From Mesorhizobium sp. INR15 (GTDB lineage: Bacteria; Pseudomonadota; Alphaproteobacteria; Rhizobiales; Rhizobiaceae): a stretch of 64,000 nucleotides of DNA. Both the position numbers and the translations under genes were made by a program. The notes below the pieces were generated by a model. The model made no database searches and was not told where the DNA came from. It worked only from the letters and a program-made list of their open reading frames with translations. The number at the start of each line of letters is the position of its first letter. Positions within the stretch are counted from its first letter, which is position 1. Of the stretch, positions 32,966 through 41,079 are shown piece by piece. Location: NCBI RefSeq assembly GCF_015500075.1, contig NZ_CP045499.1, forward strand, positions 62,001 through 126,000, written 5' to 3'.

Positions 32966-33847
32966 TCAATGGCGGAAGATTTTTGGCTCAAAATCGGATT
33001 GTCTCAACGCGCCTGTTGCGCGATCGATATTCACGGATGCCTTCTGGTCCATTGCATCAAACATCAGTCCGACGACCGTGCCGCTGTGAGCGACCTGGAT
33101 GCCGATCGCGTCAAAGCGGGCACCGATCGTTTCGATCTCGCTCAGCCGTGGTTTCGGCAGAAAACGTTCGTTGATCCGGGCACTTGCCGTAGCAACCCTG
33201 CCCAACATGCGGGCGTCCGCATTCTTGATGGCTGTTCGCAACAGACTGCGAAGAGGGCGAAAGGTCTCTATCTCGAGCTGATCATAACGCGCCGGCTTGA
33301 ATTCGAGCGTATCGACCATAACGTCAGGCGTCGTATCGATGCTGATGAAGTCGATGGGTGGCAATGCCTTGCGGAAGGCCTCCATGACGATGCCGTCACG
33401 GTGCGCAAACAGCACCGCCTGCTGCTTGAAAAGGGTGGAGTCACAAGCCGTTTCCGCACTAACAGCAATCCGCATGACATCGTGAGACGCCACCTCGATC
33501 CCCAACCAGTCCAATGCTGCCAGGATGCTCGCCAGAACATCGGCCGTGGAGGACCCCATGCCCCGGCCGATAGGGATGTTGCTGTCGATGGCCAAGTTGC
33601 CACCGGTTCCGGGGCGGCCGTATGCATTGATGGTCAATTCGGCCGCTCGCCTGGCTTTTTCTCGCGAGGCTGGCGTAACGCTCACATGATCGCTTTCGTT
33701 TGCCCTGAAACTGGCTTTGGACTTCAGTTGAGGGCAGGGCAGCGAGACCAGCGCGCGCCGCAGCTGGGCGCCATCGTCTTCAAACAGGCCTTGAACCAGC
33801 TCGCCGTGATGGCCGATGGCCTCAGCGTATCCCGCGCCGACAAGCAT
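32966..33847 (-). CDS. GHMP family kinase, PduX/threonine-kinase-like
   Basis: About 293 residues. ATG at 33847 follows GGGAGG. The N-terminal GHHGELVQGLF matches the GELxQG motif of L-threonine kinase PduX, and PIGRGMGSSTADVLASILAAL is the GHMP ATP-binding motif (P-x-G-x-G-S-S-T-A). The C-terminal HSGTVVGLMFDA matches the GHMP third motif. The next gene, a PLP enzyme, starts 24 bases downstream. Known relatives phosphorylate the hydroxyl of L-threonine or homoserine; here the phospho-amino acid may feed the PLP enzyme. There are no cobalamin genes nearby, which argues against a PduX role in B12 salvage. Confidence 0.78.
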   Translation of the reverse strand: MLVGAGYAEAIGHHGELVQGLFEDDGAQLRRALVSLPCPQLKSKASFRANESDHVSVTPASREKARRAAELTINAYGRPGTGGNLAIDSNIPIGRGMGSSTADVLASILAALDWLGIEVASHDVMRIAVSAETACDSTLFKQQAVLFAHRDGIVMEAFRKALPPIDFISIDTTPDVMVDTLEFKPARYDQLEIETFRPLRSLLRTAIKNADARMLGRVATASARINERFLPKPRLSEIETIGARFDAIGIQVAHSGTVVGLMFDAMDQKASVNIDRATGALRQSDFEPKIFRH

Positions 33848-34042
33848 GGCATTCCTCCCGCCCAACAATGGTTAGATTTCAGTGCTTTGGTTGGAAGTAC
33901 AGAGGTCGCAGAGTGCTGTAAGTTTAGCAACAAATGTTGTAATAAATTTTGTTATGCATATATTAAATGACTTATACGTGAAATTTAAAATTTAACGAGA
34001 TACACCCTTTCGCCTCAATACATAAGCATTGCCTAAATAAGG
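33848..34042 (-). promoter_or_regulatory. AT-rich promoter region of the kinase operon
   Basis: The 195 bases between the response regulator gene and the kinase gene are markedly AT-rich compared with the surroundings. CAACA-AA-TGTTG at about 33930-33941 is a small dyad. Both genes read leftward, so this region must hold the promoter of the kinase-PLP-MFS-GNAT operon and the 3' end of the regulator transcript. No clear -35/-10 pair or terminator was identified. Confidence 0.35.
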
Positions 34043-34801
34043 CTATCGCCGCAAATGGCGATTGCGCCGGATGTTGCTTAATATTTGCCGTTCAGATGAT
34101 CCAATTGGTCTGTGCTCCAGCGCGTACCCGGCAAGTCTGACGGTGCGGATAGCAGCATTCTGCGAGCATTGCTTGAGCAACTTTCGCAATTGGCTGATGT
34201 GAACATCGACCGTGCGCGCGCCGACACTAGCGCTGCCTGGCCAAGCCACTCCTATCAGTTCATCTCGGCTGATTACCTTCTCGGGGTTTACCAGCATGTG
34301 GCGCAGTAGTTTGAACTCAATTGGCCCGAGCAGGATCTCCCTGCCGGCGCAGTGCACGCGATACGTATCGATGTGCATTTCGACATCGCTGTATAGTAGC
34401 GATTTGCCGCTCGGGCTTGCTGGTCCTGATGTTTCGCCAACAGCGAGCCTGAGCCGCAGGTACTCGAGCAGTTTGGCCGGCGCAATCGGTCTGGCAAAGC
34501 GCTCATCGATGCCGGACTTCAACAGCTGAATGTGCTGGTCCGCCGCGCCGGAAGATACCAACGCGATACAGGGGAGAGCGCTGGTCCGCGCATCCTGCTT
34601 GAGCCGAGCGCTGCCGGCCGCAAACTGATTGTCCGGCCGACAGTCCAGCACCACAGCCTGGACCGGCTGGTCCGTGGCAAGTTCCATGGCCTCCTCGACT
34701 GAGCCGGCCAACGCGCTAGTGAAGCCGTCAACCTCCAGAATATGACTGAGGAGCAGATATAACTCGGCATCTTGCGAGCAGATCGCGATCAATGGCTTCA
34801 T
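34043..34801 (-). CDS. OmpR/PhoB-type response regulator with atypical receiver
   Basis: A 252-residue protein: receiver domain (about 1-118) and C-terminal winged helix (about 150-235, with GPIEFKLLRHMLVNPEKVISRDEL, VDVHISQLRKLLKQ and VRLAGYAL). The phosphorylatable Asp is present in VVLDCRPD, but the acidic pair is weakened (ICSQDAE) and the conserved Lys before the loop Pro is Arg (FARPIAP instead of KP). No histidine kinase is nearby. The next genes downstream on its strand are outside the metabolite operon, which lies before it at lower coordinates. It may act without classical phosphorylation. Confidence 0.8.
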   Translation of the reverse strand: MKPLIAICSQDAELYLLLSHILEVDGFTSALAGSVEEAMELATDQPVQAVVLDCRPDNQFAAGSARLKQDARTSALPCIALVSSGAADQHIQLLKSGIDERFARPIAPAKLLEYLRLRLAVGETSGPASPSGKSLLYSDVEMHIDTYRVHCAGREILLGPIEFKLLRHMLVNPEKVISRDELIGVAWPGSASVGARTVDVHISQLRKLLKQCSQNAAIRTVRLAGYALEHRPIGSSERQILSNIRRNRHLRR

Positions 34802-35330
34802 GTGCGCAGCTAGGGCTTTCGGCTGCTATCGAGACGAAGTGGTTTCGTGTCGAATCCGTCGGTATAGGACACCAGAATGCCAGAACGAGGCGACCATAAC
34901 AACAAAGCCCAAGCGGGCGTGCGAAGCGACCCGGCCGCCGCTGCCACCTGACAGGTGTCTGAGTTGAGCCCCCATGTCCCTCGACCAGTCATTGCAGAGA
35001 TTTGTCGAACCCGGACGACGCTTGTTCTGACATCGGACATGACCGTTCGAACTCGGTCCAGGCGGTCTTTTCCCCGCCCCGAAACCTGCGCTCCTGTACT
35101 TAGTACAGGTTGTCCTGAACGCTCCGGTCTGCAATAAATTGCCTACGCGCACAGCTTACACGGCGGCAGTTCCACACCACTGTTCAAAGTTGTTCGAAGG
35201 CCAGGGACGACACGACGAATGTCCTGGGGGCAACGCTCCTTGGATCGTGGCTCACTCCGCGTGGGTTCCCAACGTCCGGCCTAGCGGCGCGCCGCTGCCC
35301 TCGCCGGACCAAACCGCGGGAGCCTTTGGT
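34802..35330. other. 529-bp stretch without a supported gene
   Basis: Contains only short overlapping open frames with no family resemblance. It must include the promoter of the leftward response regulator gene. No repeat or RNA structure stood out. Confidence 0.4.
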
Positions 35331-35567
35331 ATGGCAAAAATACACTCCGATCATTTCGACGCCGGCACTATCGACGACAGCATTTTGACGCTGTGGGAAT
35401 TTGCCGATCCAGCCGCTGCAGTACAGGCAGCTATTGAGATTTATGGAGCGAGCGCAACGACTGCTGCAGCATGGTGCGCGTTGACTGCACATTTCGACGG
35501 GCGCAAAGGCGACTACCGCTTCTGGTGCACAGTTTTCTCCGAGTTGAATACCACCTCACAAGCCTAG
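35331..35567 (+). CDS. Small hypothetical protein, 78 residues
   Basis: MAKIHSDHFDAGTIDDSILT... continues LWEFADPAAAVQAAIEIYGA and ends in an aromatic GDYRFWCTVFSELN. The composition is that of a folded soluble protein and codon use looks coding. An upstream in-frame ATG at 35139 would add 64 residues of low-quality sequence, so the inner start is preferred. No function recognised; similar short proteins are common cargo on Mesorhizobium islands. Confidence 0.5.
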   Translation: MAKIHSDHFDAGTIDDSILTLWEFADPAAAVQAAIEIYGASATTAAAWCALTAHFDGRKGDYRFWCTVFSELNTTSQA

Positions 35568-35657
35568 TCAGCCCGTGTGCATGCCGGTGTCTTTCGCTCG
35601 GCCGTTAACGTTGATGGTGCGTGTCCTGGCCGTCCAGCATTTGAATTTTCTCAACGT

Positions 35658-38063
35658 CTACCCTAAGGCGCGCAGGTTTCGGATCGGACGGCCACTGGAA
35701 GCCTGACCGGCGGCCGCCACTATTGAATTCGCATCAATGCCGTGGTGTCGATAGAGATCCGCGATTGTCCCGGTCTGGCCGAAATGCTCGACGCCAAGCG
35801 AACGGGTGCGATGTCCGAGAACCGATCCCAGCCACGCCAGCGTCGCCGGGTGGCCGTCGAGAACTGTAACCAGGCCGCAATTGGAAGGAACCTCTGCCAG
35901 CAGCCGCTCAGCGTGGCTTCGGGCGTGGACCAAGCCGCGCTCGCGAGCGCGTGACGCGGCGGTCCAGCCGGCATTGAGCCGGTCCGCCGAGGTGATCGCC
36001 AGCAGTCCGACATCGCGCCTGTCTTCAGCGATGAGACCTACCGCCTCGATCGCTTCAGGTGCCATTGCTCCGGTATAAGCGACCACGATCTGCGCGTTCG
36101 GGCCTGGCCTGCGCATCCAGTAGGCGCCATTGACAATGTCTTGGGCCCGCTCGGGCGAGATCATCCGTTTGGGCTGTTCCAGCGATCGGGTGGACAGCCG
36201 CAAATAGACCGCCCCGCCGGTCCGGTCACGCAACCAGCTTGTCTCTTCCGGTTCGGATTGGCCGGAGTGCTGGATATAGTCGAAGGACCAACGCAGGATC
36301 GTGGCGAGTTCATCGACAAAGGCCGGTTCGAAGCTCGCAAGTCCATCCTGTGCCATTCCGATTAACGGCGTAGCGATCGACTGGTGCGCCCCGCCTTCCG
36401 GTGCCAGGCTCACGCCCGAGGGAGTCGCAGCAACGATGAACCGAGCATCCTGGTAGCAGGCATAATTCAGTGCATCCAGACCGCGTTCGATGAACGGATC
36501 ATAGAGTGTGCCGACCGGCAGCAGGCGCTCCCCGAAGATCGAGTGCGAAAGGCCGAATGCAGACAGCATGATAAAGAGGTTCATCTCGGCGATCCCGAGT
36601 TCCATATGCTGGCCTTTGGGAGAAAAGGTCCAGTTGTAGGTCGAGGGGATACGCTCGGACTTGAACAGGTCGGCCATTTCCTCGCGAGCGAACAGTCCGC
36701 GGCGGTTGACCCAGGCGCCGAGATTGGTCGACACGGTCACATCGGGCGAGGTCGTGACAATGCGCTTGGCGAACTCCGTATCACTCTTGGCGATCTCATG
36801 CATGAGCAGCCCAAAGCCCTGCTGTGTCGACATCGACGGCTGAGCGGAAAAGTCGAGCCGCTCAGGGACCTGGACGGTGGGCGCCGAATAACGGCGCCGG
36901 CCCTTTTGGATGAATGGCACTGCGGCGAGAAAATCGCCGAGTGTTTCGCTTGGGACCTCAAGGCCTTCGAACGGCTCCCACTCGCGACCTTCGCGGATGC
37001 TCATCGCCTTGCGCAAGATGTCGACCTGCGCCGGCGTCATCAAGCCGGCGTGGTTATCCTTGTGACCGGCTAGCGGCAAGCCGAAACCCTTGATCGTGTA
37101 GGCGATGAAACAGGTCGGCCGATTGTGTGTGCCGGCCTTTTCGAAGGCCTCGAGCAATGTCGGAAGGTCATGGCCGCCGAGATTGCCCATCAGCCTCGCC
37201 AGCTGATCGTCGCTGCGTCTTTCAATCAGCTGCGACAGCGGTCCTTGGTCGCCGAGATCATCGAGCAGGCGTTTGCGCCAGGAGGCTCCACCTTGGAAGG
37301 TCAGTGCGGAATAGAGCTGGTTCGGGCAACGGTCGATCCACTCCCGCAATGCCTCGCCGCCCGGCTCAGTGAACGCGGCCTGCTGCAGAGTGCCGTGCTT
37401 CAGAATGACCACATTCCAGCCGAAATTGCGGAAGATCGATTCGAACCGCGCCCAAAGCCCCTCGCGGACGACGGCGTCCAGGCTCTGGCGGTTGTAGTCG
37501 ACCACCCACCAGGTGTTTTGAAGCCCGTGCTTCCATCCTTCGAGCAGCGCCTCGAAGATGTTGCCTTCATCCATCTCGGCGTCGCCGACCAACGCCACCA
37601 TGCGGCCTTCGGGCCGCCCATGGCCCCAGCCCTTGGCGCGGACGTAGTCTTGCGTCAGCGATGAAAACAGGGTCTGCGCCACGCCCAATCCGACCGAGCC
37701 GGTGGAGAAATCTACGTCGTCTTCGTCCTTCGTGCGCGACGGATAAGATTGCGCGCCCTCGTAGGCGCGAAAATTCTCCAGTTTCTCTCGTGTTTGATTG
37801 CCGAGCAGATACTGGATCGCGTGAAAAACTGGGCTTGCATGGGGTTTGACCGCAACGCGATCTTCCGGCCTGAGAACCGCAAAATAGAGCGCGGTCATGA
37901 TGGTCGCGAGCGACGCGGACGACGCCTGATGCCCGCCGACTTTCATGCCATCGTCGTTGCTCCGCAAATGGTTGGCATTGTGGATCGTCCAGATCGCCAG
38001 CCACAAAATCTTGCGTTCCAGAGCCGAGAGCGTGGTGATGTCCTGATTGTCCATGCCTGTCAT
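35658..38063 (-). CDS. mdeB: MdeB/AceE-like homodimeric 2-oxoacid dehydrogenase E1 (transketolase family)
   Basis: About 801 residues, thiamine-diphosphate dependent. Features of homodimeric E1: NANHLRSNDDGMKVGGHQASS at the N-terminus, GDAEMDEGNIFEALLEGWKHG followed by WVVDYNRQS (ThDP/Mg site), then the pyrimidine domain (LLMHEIAKSD, FSPKGQHMELGIAEMNLFIML) and a transketolase C-domain. In Pseudomonas putida mdeB lies beside methionine gamma-lyase mdeA and the Lrp-type regulator mdeR and acts on 2-oxobutyrate. An Lrp gene is divergent here, but no methionine lyase is in the window. The start could also be 38054 or 38111; none has a strong ribosome site. Confidence 0.75.
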   Translation of the reverse strand: MTGMDNQDITTLSALERKILWLAIWTIHNANHLRSNDDGMKVGGHQASSASLATIMTALYFAVLRPEDRVAVKPHASPVFHAIQYLLGNQTREKLENFRAYEGAQSYPSRTKDEDDVDFSTGSVGLGVAQTLFSSLTQDYVRAKGWGHGRPEGRMVALVGDAEMDEGNIFEALLEGWKHGLQNTWWVVDYNRQSLDAVVREGLWARFESIFRNFGWNVVILKHGTLQQAAFTEPGGEALREWIDRCPNQLYSALTFQGGASWRKRLLDDLGDQGPLSQLIERRSDDQLARLMGNLGGHDLPTLLEAFEKAGTHNRPTCFIAYTIKGFGLPLAGHKDNHAGLMTPAQVDILRKAMSIREGREWEPFEGLEVPSETLGDFLAAVPFIQKGRRRYSAPTVQVPERLDFSAQPSMSTQQGFGLLMHEIAKSDTEFAKRIVTTSPDVTVSTNLGAWVNRRGLFAREEMADLFKSERIPSTYNWTFSPKGQHMELGIAEMNLFIMLSAFGLSHSIFGERLLPVGTLYDPFIERGLDALNYACYQDARFIVAATPSGVSLAPEGGAHQSIATPLIGMAQDGLASFEPAFVDELATILRWSFDYIQHSGQSEPEETSWLRDRTGGAVYLRLSTRSLEQPKRMISPERAQDIVNGAYWMRRPGPNAQIVVAYTGAMAPEAIEAVGLIAEDRRDVGLLAITSADRLNAGWTAASRARERGLVHARSHAERLLAEVPSNCGLVTVLDGHPATLAWLGSVLGHRTRSLGVEHFGQTGTIADLYRHHGIDANSIVAAAGQASSGRPIRNLRALG

Positions 38064-38181
38064 CCCATGAAGGCAACAGCGTAGGAGGATAGCCTTGACG
38101 AAGGTAATCAAATCCAGCTTGTATTGGCTTCATTTTAGCAAAATCAGCCAATTCAACAACAAAAAATGGGTAAATGAGCCA

Positions 38182-38646
38182 ATGCGCCAAATTGACGATA
38201 TCGACCGCCGGATCATCGCCGCCGTCCAGGAGAACGGCAAGATTACCACCCACGAACTCGCCGAGCGGGTCGGCCTTTCGCCATCGCCGTGTGCGCGGCG
38301 CATTCGCATGCTCGAAGATGCCGGCGTTATCAAGGGTTACACCGCGATCATCGACCAGAAGAAGGTTGGCCTGCCTGTCAGCGCCTTTGCTTCGATCAAA
38401 CTGGAACGCCAGCGTGAAGAGGATCTGGATCGTTTCGCCCAAGCTGTGGCTCGTTGGCCCGAAGTGGCTGACTGCTACCTCATGACGGGCCAGCGTGACT
38501 ACCTGATGCGCATCGTCGCGCGCGACCTCGAAGCCTACGAGCAATTCCTGAAAGACAAGCTGACACGCCTGGAAGGTGTCGCGTCTATCGAGACCAGTTT
38601 TGCCCTTGGCCAGGTCAAACGGTCCGAGGTGCTGCCTCTCCTGTAG
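38182..38646 (+). CDS. Lrp/AsnC family transcriptional regulator (MdeR/BkdR-like)
   Basis: A 154-residue regulator: N-terminal helix-turn-helix (DDIDRRIIAAVQENGKITTHELAERVGLS...), then SPCARRIRMLEDAGVIKGY and a RAM ligand domain (about 70-150; DCYLMTGQRDYLMRIVARDLE). Start at 38182 matches the family N-terminus; the longer frame from 38095 adds low-quality sequence. It is divergent from the E1 gene with an AT-rich gap (TTTTAGC, AATTCAACAACAAAAAATGG), typical of Lrp targets, so it probably activates that gene in response to a branched or sulfur amino acid. Confidence 0.85.
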   Translation: MRQIDDIDRRIIAAVQENGKITTHELAERVGLSPSPCARRIRMLEDAGVIKGYTAIIDQKKVGLPVSAFASIKLERQREEDLDRFAQAVARWPEVADCYLMTGQRDYLMRIVARDLEAYEQFLKDKLTRLEGVASIETSFALGQVKRSEVLPLL

Positions 38647-38883
38647 ATTTTGGCTTTGTACGCGCCGGCAACTTTTGACCTGGTCGGTGCAGCCAGGGCG
38701 TTGACTATGAGGCAGCAGAGGGGGCTTTGCACTCGGCCCTCATCGCTACGGATGGTTCGCCTGATCGCTTTCGCGACCCTCAGCGGCGCGTTGCTGGTGG
38801 TCGATGGCGGCAACTGTCTAGAAACGCAAAGACTGAAGGCCTGGTCGGCACATATCTCAAGGGTCGATTTTTCAGATTCTCTA

Positions 38884-38900
38884 AATGCGGCGATGATCGC
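38884..38900. promoter_or_regulatory. AbiE-operator-like site next to the PIN toxin gene
   Basis: AATGCGGCGATGATCGC at 38884-38900 is exactly the reverse complement of 17 bases of the AbiE palindrome at 26553-26569. It touches the stop codon of the PIN gene (38900-38902), so it is not in a promoter of that gene. The 250 bases between the Lrp gene and this site hold no supported gene. It may be a leftover of a second AbiE-type operon or a boundary sequence. Confidence 0.45.
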
Positions 38901-39460
38901 TACCTGTAGAAAAGGACTTTGCCGCCGGGAATGAGTTGTAGGCAGAAGTCGTAGTCGGCGATGTTCCTCGTCAACAGGACAAGCCCCGATTTCGATGCCT
39001 GCATATACAGAGTGCAGTCGTACAGGCAGCGCAGCCTCTGGTCGTCCTGGTAGCCCTGCAGGCGACAGAGCACGCCATTCAGAACAGCAGCGCGGCCAAG
39101 GACGTCGGCATCGGGCGTCAGGATCCGGTGTCCGGGCATCGATCGGATGACCTCGGACACCGCCTTATGCACGCCTGCGGTGCGTGGATCCTCGGCCTTC
39201 AGGACACCAAGTGTATGGGCCAACTCCTGGATGCAGATGGCTGAATGGTTGTTGTGCCGAGCGCCCATGATCTGCTTCACCAACGCGGGCGCTTTGCCTT
39301 GGAGCCTGTCGATGTACACACAGGTGTCGAGCAACAGGGCTTGCCCGCCGAGATCGCCCTCGTTCACGAAGGGCAGCTGATCATCAGGTCGGCGAGCAAG
39401 TGTTCTGGTTGGAAAGCCACGGAGCGAGCGAAGGGCTGCTTCAACATCGAATTCTGACAC
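38900..39460 (-). CDS. PIN domain toxin (VapC-like RNase)
   Basis: A 186-residue protein starting with GTG at 39460, 11 bases after the antitoxin stop. A 35-residue leader precedes the PIN domain: ALLLDTCVYIDRLQG (first Asp), AICIQELAHTLG (Glu), YDCTLYMQASKSGLVLLTRNIADYDF (Asp and N..D pair). These acidic residues form the metal site of VapC-type RNases that cut tRNA or rRNA. It is longer than most VapC proteins at both ends. Confidence 0.78.
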   Translation of the reverse strand: MSEFDVEAALRSLRGFPTRTLARRPDDQLPFVNEGDLGGQALLLDTCVYIDRLQGKAPALVKQIMGARHNNHSAICIQELAHTLGVLKAEDPRTAGVHKAVSEVIRSMPGHRILTPDADVLGRAAVLNGVLCRLQGYQDDQRLRCLYDCTLYMQASKSGLVLLTRNIADYDFCLQLIPGGKVLFYR

Positions 39461-39471
39461 TCAAACCTCAA

Positions 39472-39840
39472 TCAGAAGCCGAGCTTGATGTCTGGATCGA
39501 TGGCTCCCGCGAGCTTGTTCATGGTCGCGGGGAAATTGTCCTCAAGCGCAACATTGGCGAGAGCGAATTCAAGCAGCTCGGTGTCACCCTTAATGCCCGT
39601 CTGGCGCTTAGCCTGCTCAATGAGGGCATGGCTCAAACGTGCTGTGATCCGCTCGTCCTTGGAGCCGATCAGGCCTTTGCGAATGGCAGCTTGAAGCGTC
39701 TGCCGAACGACAAACTTCCGCTCGCCCGGCATGTCCTTGTTGACATCCTTACGGATCAGACTCCGCATGCGCTTCTTTTTCGCAACGAAGCGCTGTTGCG
39801 GAGCAGTCGATGACGACCGCATTCTCAGCGTCTTCGCCAT
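39472..39840 (-). CDS. Antitoxin partner of the PIN toxin
   Basis: A 122-residue basic protein; ATG at 39840 follows GGAGG. N-terminal MAKTLRMRSSSTAPQQRF, then an arginine/lysine-rich segment and a C-terminal helical region (ARLSHALIEQAKRQTGIKGD, ELLEFALANVALEDNF) reminiscent of ribbon-helix-helix antitoxins (RHH-type 'ARLS..L...A'). Gene order antitoxin then toxin and the 11-base gap fit a type II system. The family name is not certain. Confidence 0.65.
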   Translation of the reverse strand: MAKTLRMRSSSTAPQQRFVAKKKRMRSLIRKDVNKDMPGERKFVVRQTLQAAIRKGLIGSKDERITARLSHALIEQAKRQTGIKGDTELLEFALANVALEDNFPATMNKLAGAIDPDIKLGF

Positions 39841-39858
39841 ATCGCTACCTCCTATGTT

Positions 39859-39886
39859 GTTAGCCAAGTCGTGTGTTTTGGCAAAC
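39859..39886. promoter_or_regulatory. Inverted repeat before the antitoxin gene
   Basis: GTTAGCCAA at 39859-39867 and TTGGCAAAC at 39878-39886 form arms agreeing at 8 of 9 positions with a 10-base spacer, 19 bases before the antitoxin start. A probable autoregulatory operator. From here to 40150 no supported gene was seen. Confidence 0.5.
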
Positions 39887-40150
39887 ATAACAGATGGGAG
39901 CAGCTTTGTCACTCGGAAGCTCGCTCAGATTGCCGAGCAGCCACGTGTGCACGGCAGCAAACGGCGACTGTCGGAAAACCCTAAGTCAGCGAACGTGAGT
40001 CCTGCAGAGATCGCAGGGCGTCTGACGTCAGATCTTTTGCGCAGCGAAACGCGTCCGCAATGCTTGCATCGCAGGTGAGGCCTAAATTGATTTCGCCAGC
40101 CGATCGGCCAACGCGTGACGTAGGCCAGCGAGGAATATCTGTCCGCGAGC

Positions 40151-40867
40151 TTAGATCCACTTGCGCTTTATCGCGATGCCCAGGGCTTGGTAGGTAGTCA
40201 CGACGTTGAGCTTCCGACGAATGTTCTGCAGCTGGAACTCGACGGCTCGCCGACTGACATTGCGGAGTGCCGCGATATCGTCGTTGGTCTTACCCTGCAG
40301 AAGCCATGCGAGACATTCCAGCTGATAGCTCGTCAAAGGGGAGGGCGCCGCGCTCATCAGCCCGTGGTCATTGCGGCTCTGCAAGTAGCCATCGACGAAG
40401 GCACCAAGCGTCAGAACGGAATATTCGTCTGCCAGCATGGTGGTGTCGGGTTTCCGCTCACGGGACGAGAATGTGAAGAGGGCACGCCTTCCGAACCCGT
40501 CGAAGATCGGGATGGAGATCCCCGAACGGATGCCAAAATTTCGGGCTTCGCCAAAGAACTTTCGGTGAGACTTTCTTGCTGGAACGGGCAACCCGTTCTC
40601 CGACCAGGAGTAGGCTCCGCGCCTCGCGGATACCGCTTCGACGACAGGGTCCACCTTGGCGAGGCCGCTGTCGAGATAGTGCTTCTGCCACTCCACCGGA
40701 TAGTTTGACATGCCATACACGTCGGCCTCGTGGACCGAAAGATAGGTGAACCATTCGAACCCCTGGGCATTTGCGAACCTGCGCAAAGCCTGATCGATGG
40801 CGGGCTTGTCCGGCGCTAATTTCAACCAGTCCCGCAGCGTTTCAAACTGTGGCTTCAGAGACTTCAT
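40151..40867 (-). CDS. traR: LuxR-type quorum-sensing transcriptional regulator (TraR)
   Basis: A 238-residue protein. ATG at 40867 follows AAGGAGG. The autoinducer-binding domain keeps the conserved W, Y, D, P, W and G positions (WFTYLSVHEADVYG, YPVEWQKHY, VDPVVEAV, AYSWSE, FGIRSGISIPI). The C-terminal LuxR helix-turn-helix is PLTSYQLECLAWLLQGKTND followed by VSRRAVEFQLQNIRRKLNV. It is divergent from traI, the arrangement of quorum-controlled conjugation in Mesorhizobium ICEs. With acyl-homoserine lactone it should activate traI-trb. Confidence 0.85.
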   Translation of the reverse strand: MKSLKPQFETLRDWLKLAPDKPAIDQALRRFANAQGFEWFTYLSVHEADVYGMSNYPVEWQKHYLDSGLAKVDPVVEAVSARRGAYSWSENGLPVPARKSHRKFFGEARNFGIRSGISIPIFDGFGRRALFTFSSRERKPDTTMLADEYSVLTLGAFVDGYLQSRNDHGLMSAAPSPLTSYQLECLAWLLQGKTNDDIAALRNVSRRAVEFQLQNIRRKLNVVTTYQALGIAIKRKWI

Positions 40868-41079
40868 CAACCCTCCTTCGTGCTGCCCCAGCCGCGAAAA
40901 GGTGCTTCTCTTATTCAAGTTAAGCAGCGTGAGATCAACCTCCAAAATACAACCACAGCTAGAAGCGCGGTCAATCCTGTGGATTTTCGCAACCTGAATG
41001 ACCTTCGGAAACCCGTAATGGTCCGCCTGTTCGAACCCTGTTTCTTTTTGCGCTGTGGAAACAGTGCGGAGAAAATGGC

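Noticed and set aside
34031..34070. TCGCC/GGCGA dyad downstream of the response regulator gene, resembling the AbiE palindrome
   Set aside because: Shares only short GC-rich pieces with it; spacing and centre differ.
38650..38934. A 94-codon + frame and an opposite 92-codon frame between the Lrp and PIN genes
   Set aside because: No family resemblance, poor starts and mutual overlap; treated as non-coding.
41050..41067. 18-bp dyad before traI as a definite tra box
   Set aside because: The half-sites do not match the known Agrobacterium tra box and the site lies only 13 bases before the start codon; kept only as a possibility within the conjugation finding.
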